From Bacteriovoracaceae bacterium UBA7317 (GTDB lineage: Bacteria; Bdellovibrionota; Bacteriovoracia; Bacteriovoracales; Bacteriovoracaceae), in NCBI GenBank assembly GCA_002474345.1, contig DKQD01000128.1, positions 1 to 7,898 on the forward strand: a stretch of 7,898 nucleotides of DNA, read 5' to 3'. Positions 1 through 5,501 of this stretch are shown piece after piece; position 1 is the stretch's first letter, and the number at the start of each line of letters is the position of its first letter. The notes under the pieces are model-generated. The model saw nothing but the letters and a program-made list of their open reading frames with translations. It was not told where the DNA came from and made no database searches. Made by a program: the position numbers and the translations under genes.

Positions 1-262
1 CCCAACATGCGGATTAGGTCGCTCTATAGTCTCTCTTTTTCTTTTTAAATTCAATAAATCCTGGGCCTATCACCCAGGTGGGATAATTTTATATTTTAAA
101 GTTATTTCAGTTACTTCGCTCTACTTTTTTTTTCCGTCTATTTTAAAAAAAATCCTCTCCCTATTGGGTCATATAAAAGAAAATAGATTAAAAAAAAGAT
201 TGATTACAATTTCTTTTATAAGTCTGTACCTTCTTTGGCACATACAACGAGAACATTTTTAA
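1..262 (+). CDS. DUF2752 family membrane protein, 3' end only (cut by left edge)
   Basis: An open frame enters from the left edge (first full codon at base 2) and runs 86 codons to TAA at 260-262; the start lies outside the window. It begins PTCGLGRS, and base 1 is a C that could close a Cys codon, giving the CPTCGxxRS signature of DUF2752, normally CP(x)CGxTR. An amphipathic stretch ending in AYHPGG follows, matching the family's usual 'A..hNPl' segment. Two hydrophobic stretches, around visible residues 28-46 and 68-80, fit membrane helices, separated by a Lys/Arg-rich loop. DUF2752 proteins are small inner-membrane proteins of unknown function. The usual Thr before Arg is Gly here. The frame contains a run of nine T (125-133) and two A8 runs, but stays open. 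The downstream neighbour is convergent, so this gene ends its own unit. The family call rests on the motif and on hydrophobicity. Confidence 0.72.
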   Translation, partial: PTCGLGRSIVSLFLFKFNKSWAYHPGGIILYFKVISVTSLYFFFPSILKKILSLLGHIKENRLKKRLITISFISLYLLWHIQREHF

Positions 263-315
263 ATTATCAAATTTTGTTTTTTGATTTGAGAGGAAATTTA
301 TAAAGATTTTTTTTG

Positions 316-347
316 AAAAATAGTAGGGCCTTTAAAAAAGGCCCTTT
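316..347. terminator. Hairpin terminator between convergent genes
   Basis: A perfect 9-bp inverted repeat, AGGGCCTTT (325-333) and AAAGGCCCT (337-345), surrounds a 3-nt loop. Read on the - strand it follows the binding-protein stop codon by about 10 nt and continues into ACTATTTTT, a usable though interrupted U tract. Read on the + strand, the tail after the stem (TTGAAATATTTT) is weaker, but the hairpin could also stop transcripts from the DUF2752 gene. It is the clearest intrinsic-terminator-like structure in the window. Confidence 0.72.
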
Positions 348-355
348 GAAATATT

Positions 356-1117
356 TTATTCTAGGTATTTATTTATAATTGATTTATATTGCCCATTACT
401 TTTTAGTTTTTTCAAATTTTTATTAAAAACTTCTACAAACCCTTTATCAACAGACTTTTTACTAAACATAACATGAATGTTTGTGCTGTATACTTTTAGA
501 GGATGCATAACTATCTGATTACCTAATTTAAACTTTTTTAAGTAAGCAAAGCCAGAGTAGCGATCTGCTAAAACACCGCTTACTCTTCCCTTTCTTAACA
601 TCTTATATAGTTGACCTTCACTGGACATTTCTAATAATATTCTTTTAAATTTTTCATTTTTTTTGAGACTTTCAAATTCATCACCATTGAAGTTTCCTCT
701 TACAACACCTAATTTAAACTTTTTACCAATGAGGTCTTTAAGTGATGACGGCTTATACTTATTTAGGTTTTCCTTCCTTACAAACATAACAACTGATTCG
801 GTCCTGTATGAATCTGAGAAGAAAGCAAACTTTTTTCTATCATCAGTCATCGAAGCCCCTGGGGCCAAATGTACACGCCCCTTTTTAAGCTCTCTAAGAT
901 GGGCCTTCCATCCAATAGACTTTAATTTAAAGGGACAGCCCGTGCTTTTTAAGATAGCACTAAGTAAATCCACATCAAGCCCTGTTATTTTTCCAGCTTC
1001 AGTATATTGGTAGGGTCTCCAATCATCATAACCAAGAATTACTTTTTCCTTATTACAATTCCCAAATGAATTGGAAATCGATATTAAAATAAAAAAAAAT
1101 AAAGAGATTAACTTCAT
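356..1117 (-). CDS. Periplasmic solute-binding protein, SBP_bac_3 (amino-acid type) family
   Basis: This 253-residue protein resembles the extracellular solute-binding proteins of polar amino-acid ABC transporters. Residues 1-19 form a signal peptide (MKLISLFFFILISISNSFG), so the product should be periplasmic. Family features are the opening WRPYQY (33-38), the G-x-D-V-D-L segment (46-51), the GASMTDDR segment with a conserved Arg94, and a C-terminal helix ending KYLE. Length is typical. Cys21 and Cys61 could form a disulfide. I chose ATG at 1117 rather than an in-frame TTG at 1129, because a GGGAG Shine-Dalgarno (1123-1127) sits 5 nt before this ATG and would lie inside a TTG-initiated frame. 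No permease or ATPase gene is adjacent, so it is an orphan here. It could serve a distant transporter or act as a sensor. The ligand cannot be read from the sequence. Confidence 0.87.
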   Translation of the reverse strand: MKLISLFFFILISISNSFGNCNKEKVILGYDDWRPYQYTEAGKITGLDVDLLSAILKSTGCPFKLKSIGWKAHLRELKKGRVHLAPGASMTDDRKKFAFFSDSYRTESVVMFVRKENLNKYKPSSLKDLIGKKFKLGVVRGNFNGDEFESLKKNEKFKRILLEMSSEGQLYKMLRKGRVSGVLADRYSGFAYLKKFKLGNQIVMHPLKVYSTNIHVMFSKKSVDKGFVEVFNKNLKKLKSNGQYKSIINKYLE

Positions 1118-1122
1118 AGAGA

Positions 1123-1127
1123 CTCCC
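1123..1127 (-). promoter_or_regulatory. Shine-Dalgarno of the solute-binding protein gene
   Basis: On the - strand, GGGAG lies 5 nt before ATG 1117. It decides the start: the upstream in-frame TTG at 1129 would overlap this site and has no comparable ribosome-binding site of its own. Confidence 0.65.
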
Positions 1128-1218
1128 AAAAAAGTGAATGTTTGAAAAATAGTTTAACTTCTTAACGGAATAATAATTTTTCTACTTTAGTAATATTATC
1201 AGTGAATAAGACCTCTGT

Positions 1219-1224
1219 ATTATA
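1219..1224 (-). promoter_or_regulatory. Possible -10 element for the solute-binding protein gene
   Basis: A perfect TATAAT occurs on the - strand in the 268-nt gap between AIM24-3 and the binding-protein gene, about 100 nt before its start codon. I find no good TTGACA-like -35 at 16-18 nt, and such hexamers are common by chance in DNA this AT-rich. The rest of the gap (1118-1385) holds no gene that I can see. Confidence 0.28.
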
Positions 1225-1385
1225 AGAAACATTATCTATTTTCTATATGTAAAATAAAGATTTTATAAAATAGAATTTTTTTATATTAGTCTACTCTTCA
1301 GATTTTAAACTAATTTGGTATGGTTTCCTTAATAACTTTTTCCAGATAAAAAAAGACGACTTAATTAACTCTCTTTAATTTCTTT

Positions 1386-2066
1386 TTAATTATTTTTTGG
1401 TGGATCGGGTCTATATGGGTAAATCCATGATTTAAATGCATTAATTTTTCTGGTTTGTGCCCAAATCTTACCCTTCCCTTTAAACCGGCAAACAAAACCC
1501 TCTCCACTAAAAAAGAGTGATTTATAACCTCCAATTCTGGAAATATCGTAATCAAGGCCTTCAGTAAATGCTACAATATGTCCTGTATCAATGACGTATT
1601 CACCATCTACATCAACTTCAAACATTGCGCCATAAGTATTAAACCAAAGGTCTCCTGAACCGGAACATTTGATTAAAAAAAGAGATTCACCTGAAAAAAA
1701 GCCTTTTATCATTCCTTGCCATTTACTCTCAGCTGCTACATTCAATCCAGAAGCGACAAAAGCCCCCCCCTGTAAAAAAACAGTTTCGTTATCAAGCGTA
1801 ATATGCTCAAGGTCACCTGGAGGGCCTGGTGCTATTGAAATTTTCCCAGGAGCTCCCTCCGCTGTAAATTCATTAATAAAGATCGATTCACTCGAAAGAA
1901 ACCTAGAAAATCCACCCTTAAATTTTGTGTGCATTTTAATATGACTATCCATTGTGGCCATGGAGGATGCCTCTACCTTAATGGTTTCATTGGCCGGAAT
2001 ATCGACAGTCAAGAATCCAAAATCTGGTCTGGATTCAATTTTAAATTTAAAAGAATTTGTTCCCAT
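1386..2066 (-). CDS. AIM24 family protein (third of three tandem paralogues, AIM24-3)
   Basis: This 226-residue protein belongs to the AIM24 family (also called the TIGR00266 family), which is assigned to a TRAP-like beta fold. The yeast namesake is a mitochondrial inner-membrane protein; the bacterial role is poorly defined. Visible signatures are PGD at 83-85, IDTGHIVAF at 159-167 and a terminal SGEGFVCRFKGKGKIW segment. The motif G/S-x-E-S/G-x-F occurs three times, centred on Glu60, Glu127 and Glu189, showing internal triplication. There is no signal peptide or membrane helix, so the protein is probably cytosolic or peripheral. It ends in a Pro-rich tail (YRPDPPKNN). AGAGGA lies 7 nt before ATG 2066, and the gap to AIM24-2 is 14 nt, so it is likely the last gene of the M48-AIM24 operon. 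The segment encoding LQGGAF holds a G8 run. No clean terminator follows. Confidence 0.88.
   Translation of the reverse strand: MGTNSFKFKIESRPDFGFLTVDIPANETIKVEASSMATMDSHIKMHTKFKGGFSRFLSSESIFINEFTAEGAPGKISIAPGPPGDLEHITLDNETVFLQGGAFVASGLNVAAESKWQGMIKGFFSGESLFLIKCSGSGDLWFNTYGAMFEVDVDGEYVIDTGHIVAFTEGLDYDISRIGGYKSLFFSGEGFVCRFKGKGKIWAQTRKINAFKSWIYPYRPDPPKNN
1763..1780 (-). repeat. Adjacent homopolymer runs (T7 and G8) inside AIM24-3
   Basis: On the coding strand a run of seven T (1780-1774) is followed after three bases by a run of eight G (1770-1763), within the codons for V-F-L-Q-G-G-A. Runs of eight G are unusual in such AT-rich DNA. The equivalent places in the other two paralogues (QPGAF and QSGSF) lack them. 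The frame is intact with eight G; gain or loss of one base would truncate or alter the last half of the protein. Confidence 0.8.
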
Positions 2067-2080
2067 TTTATTTTCCTCTT

Positions 2081-2764
2081 CTAAGCCGGTCTAGGCCTTA
2101 ATTTTGGCCCAAGGGTATGCCCAAAGCTCGAGCTATTATGAGATTGACACCAAAGTTTTCCTCTTCCCTGAAAGCGGCAAACAAGACCCTCTCCTCCTAG
2201 GATAGAGTGAACCCAGGACGAGCCTGCTTTTGAGATTTTAAAGTCCAGCGTTTCCTCAAAGGCAACAATATGACCTGAATCAACGATATATTCATCCGTC
2301 ACGTCGATTTCATAGATATAACCAAAAGAGTTGAAAACAACATCCCCTTTACCTTCTAAATTAAGCCAGAAAAGACCTTCTCCGGAAAAAGCATTTTTAA
2401 AGCCTTGCCAACCAACATTCAGTGAGACATTTTGGTCGCACATAACAAAAGATCCTGACTGAACAACAACTTTTTGTCCCTCAAGTTGAAAGTGGCACAT
2501 ATCTCCTGGAAGCGTGGGGGCAAGCCAAACCTCCCCTCCTCCTGACTTTGCCTTGTACTGATTAAGAAAAAAGTTTTCTCCAGCAAGCATCCTTTTGATT
2601 CCTGAAAAAAGGCCTCCCTTATTTTTTTGATGGGTGCTCGTTTCAATATCCACTCCACCACTCATAGCGATCATACTTCCACCTTCAGCATAAAAACCTT
2701 CGGCTTGATTAAGCTTTATTTTGGCGGCAGTTTGACTAGGCCTATAGTTAATTTCAATATCCAT
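2081..2764 (-). CDS. AIM24 family protein (second of three tandem paralogues, AIM24-2)
   Basis: This 227-residue AIM24 family protein is clearly homologous to both neighbours but well diverged from them. Shared landmarks are AEGGSM near residue 26, PGD at 86-88, VDSGHIVAF at 161-169 and the closing GGEGLVCRFQGRGKLW segment. The repeated G-E-x-x-F/V unit is centred on Glu63, Glu129 and Glu192. The hydrophobicity is that of a soluble beta protein, with no signal peptide. The C-terminus is a basic, Pro-rich tail (GPKLRPRPA), unlike that of AIM24-1. AGGA lies 7 nt before ATG 2764; gaps are 14 nt on both sides, so the gene is cotranscribed with AIM24-1 and AIM24-3. Molecular function is unknown. 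The three proteins may form a mixed ring or a membrane-associated complex, but that is inference. Confidence 0.9.
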   Translation of the reverse strand: MDIEINYRPSQTAAKIKLNQAEGFYAEGGSMIAMSGGVDIETSTHQKNKGGLFSGIKRMLAGENFFLNQYKAKSGGGEVWLAPTLPGDMCHFQLEGQKVVVQSGSFVMCDQNVSLNVGWQGFKNAFSGEGLFWLNLEGKGDVVFNSFGYIYEIDVTDEYIVDSGHIVAFEETLDFKISKAGSSWVHSILGGEGLVCRFQGRGKLWCQSHNSSSFGHTLGPKLRPRPA

Positions 2765-2778
2765 ATATATTTCCTTTT

Positions 2779-3444
2779 TTACAATAAGGGGTTGAGCCAG
2801 CCGGCCATACCGTCTATAGAGCGGCTTTGAATCAGAACCTCTCCCTCGCCCTCAATTCGCATAACAAAACCTTCCCCGCCAAAGAGGCTTGAAAATATTC
2901 CACCTGCAAGTTGAAGCTTTATTTTCATGTTGGGTGGGTAGGCCATAAGGTGCCCTGTATCAATCAAATGGTCACCGGTAATTTGTCTTTTGAGAATACT
3001 TCCAAAGCAGCTTATCCAGCAGGTCCCCTTGCCAGAAATTTTCATTCGAAAAAGGCCTTCGCCACCCAGCCATGACTTAAGTCCGGCCCACCTCAACTTA
3101 ACTTTAACCCCTTTTGTTCGGCAGAGGAAAGCTCCAGGCTGGATATAAAGCTCGTCTTTTTTACTTTCCAATTTATGCTCGTAGATATCCCCAGGCACCG
3201 ACTGAGTGAAAACAATGGATGCGGGTCTTTCACTTTTATTGGTGAACTTAGAAAGAAAAAAGCTTTCCTTTCCAAAAAACTTAATCATCAGCCCTTTAAA
3301 AAACCCTCCATTCATTTTTGAACGAAGGTCTATACCTACATCCATACTCGCCATAGCACCTGATTCAGCAATAATGCTTTCACCAGGTCCAAGCTTCATA
3401 TGAATGTGGGAAAAGGAAGGATGGCCTTTAATTTCTGTTTCCAT
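2779..3444 (-). CDS. AIM24 family protein (first of three tandem paralogues, AIM24-1)
   Basis: This 221-residue AIM24 family protein directly follows the M48 peptidase gene. Recognisable elements are LGPGESIIAESGAM at 18-31, PGD at 84-86, IDTGHLMAY at 161-169 and a final GGEGFVMRIEGEGEVLIQSR segment. The internal repeat G-x-E-S/G-x-F/V is centred on Glu60, Glu129 and Glu191, in about 23-residue units. The protein looks soluble and lacks a signal peptide. The tail ends GWLNPLL, without the Pro-rich extension of AIM24-2 and AIM24-3. Its Shine-Dalgarno overlaps the peptidase stop codon and lies 6 nt before ATG 3444, so translation is probably coupled to that of the peptidase. The family assignment is strong; the cellular role is not known. 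Confidence 0.9.
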   Translation of the reverse strand: METEIKGHPSFSHIHMKLGPGESIIAESGAMASMDVGIDLRSKMNGGFFKGLMIKFFGKESFFLSKFTNKSERPASIVFTQSVPGDIYEHKLESKKDELYIQPGAFLCRTKGVKVKLRWAGLKSWLGGEGLFRMKISGKGTCWISCFGSILKRQITGDHLIDTGHLMAYPPNMKIKLQLAGGIFSSLFGGEGFVMRIEGEGEVLIQSRSIDGMAGWLNPLL

Positions 3445-3450
3445 AAAAAA

Positions 3451-3456
3451 CTCCTA
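3451..3456 (-). promoter_or_regulatory. Stop codon/Shine-Dalgarno overlap joining M48 peptidase and AIM24-1
   Basis: On the - strand the hexamer TAGGAG contains the peptidase stop codon (TAG, 3456-3454) and the AGGAG ribosome-binding site of AIM24-1, which starts 6 nt later. A ribosome ending on the peptidase message would sit on the next start region, a common arrangement for translational coupling. Confidence 0.8.
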
Positions 3457-4578
3457 GGGGGAAAGAAGACCTTGGGAAACCTCTTTTTTGAGTTTATCAA
3501 AATCATAGCTGACTATTTTAATTTTTTTCAATTGGCTTGGATTTGCCTCTTTAAAAAGTTGATCCATTTGCTTAATTCTTTCCTCATAAAGAGGATGAGT
3601 ACTTAAAAAACTAATGGCCTTCGAGTTTTCTATTTTAGATTCTTTTTTTAAGAATTGAAAAAAGTCTTTAAGTCCTGATGGATCTAAACCTGATGAAATA
3701 AGATAATGAAAACCAACGCGGTCTGCTTCTTCTTCAAAACTTCTTGAGAATTTTTTTTGAAGAAGAAACTGACCCTTTGTTAAAATAACGGCAGCGACCC
3801 CGGAAAAATCACCAACTAAAAGTTGAACGACACTAAAAAGCCCCAAAGAATCAAGGATATTATTTAATATATGCCTCTGAGTTACATGGGCCATTTCATG
3901 GGCCAACACACCCAGGACTTCTTCTACTCTTTTTGATTTGGAAATGAGTCCGAAGTTTATGACAATATGACCACCAGGAAGCGCAAAAGCATTAACTTGG
4001 CCATTTCTAGACAAATGCAATGTCATTTCATCTCTTTCCCTAATAACCCTGGGATCGAAAAATTCTAATAATTTATTTATATCTTTGGTAAGCTTCTCAT
4101 TGTTTACAATTTCTCCACTTTTTTTCATATTTCCAATTAAAAGATCTCCTATTTTCCTTTCTGTCTTCAGAGGTATGGCCTTTATGACCATTCTTTTTAA
4201 TCCACCGAGGCTATTGAAGATAAGGAAAGTTAGGAGGAAAAAGATGATTATCCCCAAAAAAAAAGCGTTCCGAGAACTCTTCTTTTTTTTCTTCCAAAAT
4301 TCAATTTGATTTTTAGTTTCTTCAAATTTGTCCCAAAAAGTATCCTCTAAAATTTCCAGATCATTAGAGTAAAGAACAAGTCCATCGTCTTTTTCACTAA
4401 AAAAAACAATCCTATCTGAAGCTCCTCCAACTTTAATTTTGACTTTAGAGACATCTAAATTATATGTTTCATCATTAGTCACCAATATGATTTGTCTGTT
4501 TTCTAAATTGACTTTTCCAATTTTTCTTTTATTTTCCGGGCCTGGTAAAAAGCAGCCACCAGAATATGAGTCTTTCAT
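3454..4578 (-). CDS. M48 family membrane-anchored zinc metallopeptidase
   Basis: This is a 374-residue M48 peptidase. Residues 1-75 form a soluble beta-rich domain (GGCFLPGP near the start) resembling the N-terminal domain often called DUF7092 in M48 proteins. A Lys-rich patch (96-103) then precedes one transmembrane helix (about 105-122). The catalytic domain has NAFALPGG (196-203), the zinc motif HEMAH (227-231, with Glu228 catalytic), a third ligand probably Glu282 in EEEAD, and a conserved His328 in THPLYEERI. By the positive-inside rule the N-domain is cytoplasmic and the peptidase periplasmic, where relatives handle protein quality control. All catalytic residues are present. I chose ATG 4578: AAGGAG lies 6 nt upstream, whereas the in-frame ATG at 4641 has no Shine-Dalgarno and adds 21 residues that would put a poor hydrophobic stretch ahead of the N-domain. 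It is the first gene of the operon with three AIM24 genes. Confidence 0.92.
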   Translation of the reverse strand: MKDSYSGGCFLPGPENKRKIGKVNLENRQIILVTNDETYNLDVSKVKIKVGGASDRIVFFSEKDDGLVLYSNDLEILEDTFWDKFEETKNQIEFWKKKKKSSRNAFFLGIIIFFLLTFLIFNSLGGLKRMVIKAIPLKTERKIGDLLIGNMKKSGEIVNNEKLTKDINKLLEFFDPRVIRERDEMTLHLSRNGQVNAFALPGGHIVINFGLISKSKRVEEVLGVLAHEMAHVTQRHILNNILDSLGLFSVVQLLVGDFSGVAAVILTKGQFLLQKKFSRSFEEEADRVGFHYLISSGLDPSGLKDFFQFLKKESKIENSKAISFLSTHPLYEERIKQMDQLFKEANPSQLKKIKIVSYDFDKLKKEVSQGLLSP

Positions 4579-4584
4579 CTTTTT

Positions 4585-4590
4585 CTCCTT
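4585..4590 (-). promoter_or_regulatory. Shine-Dalgarno of the M48 peptidase gene
   Basis: AAGGAG on the - strand lies 6 nt before ATG 4578. It is one of the strongest ribosome-binding sites in the window and supports the 374-residue form over a 395-residue form starting at 4641. Confidence 0.8.
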
Positions 4591-4651
4591 ATATGAAAAC
4601 AATAGCGAAGAAAAAAAGATTTGAAAAAATAAATTAGACATTATTTTAGTC

Positions 4652-4665
4652 TTAAAAATTTTTAA
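4652..4665. repeat. 14-bp perfect A/T palindrome in the divergent intergenic region
   Basis: TTAAAAATTTTTAA reads the same on both strands and lies between the divergent M48 operon and the TauE-like gene. It could be a regulator site or simply bent A/T DNA. With no G or C, chance is a fair explanation. Confidence 0.25.
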
Positions 4666-4704
4666 ATTTTCTTAACGAAGAAAAAAGATCCTGATAAGCT
4701 TTTG

Positions 4705-4710
4705 TATACT
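4705..4710 (+). promoter_or_regulatory. Possible -10 element for the TauE/SafE-like gene
   Basis: TATACT (5 of 6 matches to TATAAT) lies 22 nt before ATG 4733, which would leave a leader of about 15 nt. No convincing -35 hexamer is present at normal spacing. A GGAA (4722-4725) 7 nt before the ATG is the likely ribosome-binding site. Confidence 0.33.
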
Positions 4711-4732
4711 ACTGAAACTTCGGAATAATACC

Positions 4733-5470
4733 ATGACTTGGAATATCCTAATTCCTATCTTTCTTATTGCCTTTTCCTTTTTTACTGCCGCAATTTCAGC
4801 CGTAACAGGTATGGGTGGTGGGATTATTCTCCTTTCGGTCATGACCCTTTTTTACCCTTTGAACATAGTTATTCCTCTCCATGGTTTTATTCAATTTATA
4901 AGTAATCTTTATAGATCCTATTTATTAAGAAATCATATAACATGGTCTTTGGCCGTTCCCTTTTTTATGGGAGCTCCTTTAGGAACCTTCCTCTCTTATT
5001 TAATCATTAAGATGATGCCTTCACCCCTTTACCCACAACTTATTATTACATTTATTATTTTTTATTCGGTTTTTAGACCTAAAAGCCTGCCCTCACTCAA
5101 CATTCCAAATTGGGGCTTTTTCTTTTTAGGAGTTATAGTTGGCCTTTTCTCGCTTATTATAGGCGCAACAGGTCCTATCATTGCTCCTTTTTTTCTTAGA
5201 TCAGATTTAAAAAAAGAAAACTTAATTGCAACAAAAGCAGCTGTCCAAACCATGGGTCACGTTTTAAAAATCCCTGCGTTTATTGCCCTAAGCTTTCCCT
5301 TTGAAAATTATGCATGGTTTATTTTTTTTATGACTTTGTTTACGATTCTTGGAACTAAGTGGGGAATCAAAATTCTTTTTAAAGTTAACGAAACGTTATT
5401 TATAAAAATTTTTAAAATTGGACTCTTTTTAACTGGGGTTAGAATGACCTTTAAAATAATATTTGAATAG
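4733..5470 (+). CDS. TauE/SafE family inner-membrane transporter (putative anion exporter)
   Basis: This 245-residue, strongly hydrophobic protein has about eight membrane segments, typical of the TauE/SafE (DUF81) family. The two family half-repeats are visible: GMGGGIILL (26-34) followed by IPLHGFIQFISNLYRS (47-62), and GATGPIIAPFFL (144-155) followed by ATKAAVQTMGHVLKIPAF (166-183). Characterised relatives are implicated in export of sulfite, sulfoacetate or other organic anions, but the family is broad and the substrate here is unknown. No sulfur, taurine or metal genes are adjacent. ATG 4733 follows GGAA at 7 nt and opens directly into the first membrane helix. The gene diverges from the M48 operon and converges on the outer-membrane gene, leaving only 22 nt between the stop codons, so it is probably monocistronic. 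Confidence 0.87.
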   Translation: MTWNILIPIFLIAFSFFTAAISAVTGMGGGIILLSVMTLFYPLNIVIPLHGFIQFISNLYRSYLLRNHITWSLAVPFFMGAPLGTFLSYLIIKMMPSPLYPQLIITFIIFYSVFRPKSLPSLNIPNWGFFFLGVIVGLFSLIIGATGPIIAPFFLRSDLKKENLIATKAAVQTMGHVLKIPAFIALSFPFENYAWFIFFMTLFTILGTKWGIKILFKVNETLFIKIFKIGLFLTGVRMTFKIIFE

Positions 5471-5501
5471 AATTTATAATAAATTGATCATTCTAAATTC
5501 T
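5469..5501. repeat. Inverted repeat spanning two convergent stop codons
   Basis: AGAATTTA (5469-5476) and TAAATTCT (5494-5501) form a perfect 8-bp inverted repeat with a 17-nt loop, covering the end of the TauE-like gene and the end of the outer-membrane gene. It might contribute to termination in both directions, but the stem is AT-rich and no T tract follows. Confidence 0.25.

Noticed and set aside
60..78. Hairpin CCTGGG/CCCAGG as a terminator
   Set aside because: It lies inside the DUF2752 coding frame, and no T tract follows on either strand.
663..1013. 116-codon open frame on the + strand
   Set aside because: It is antisense to the solute-binding protein gene, has no protein-like family features and arises from that gene's codon bias.
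356..1117. Lipoprotein reading of the binding protein using Cys21
   Set aside because: The residues before Cys21 (FGN) do not fit a lipobox, which needs a small residue such as Gly, Ala or Ser at -1 and usually Leu at -3.
1118..1129. TTG at 1129 as the start of the solute-binding protein
   Set aside because: The GGGAG ribosome-binding site at 1123-1127 serves ATG 1117 and would be inside the coding region if TTG were used; the signal peptide is complete from ATG 1117.
1263..1385. Intrinsic terminator after AIM24-3
   Set aside because: Only imperfect A/T stems are present (for example around TTAATTAA at 1359-1366) and no G/C-stabilised hairpin precedes the T7 tract, so I do not call one.
2419..2661. 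80-codon - strand frame within AIM24-2, and similar frames at 1361-1555 and 3093-3275
   Set aside because: These are out-of-frame shadows of AIM24 genes whose true frames carry the family motifs.
4579..4641. ATG 4641 as the start of the M48 peptidase (21 extra residues)
   Set aside because: No Shine-Dalgarno precedes it, while AAGGAG lies 6 nt before ATG 4578. The extra residues would also put a hydrophobic stretch before a soluble domain.
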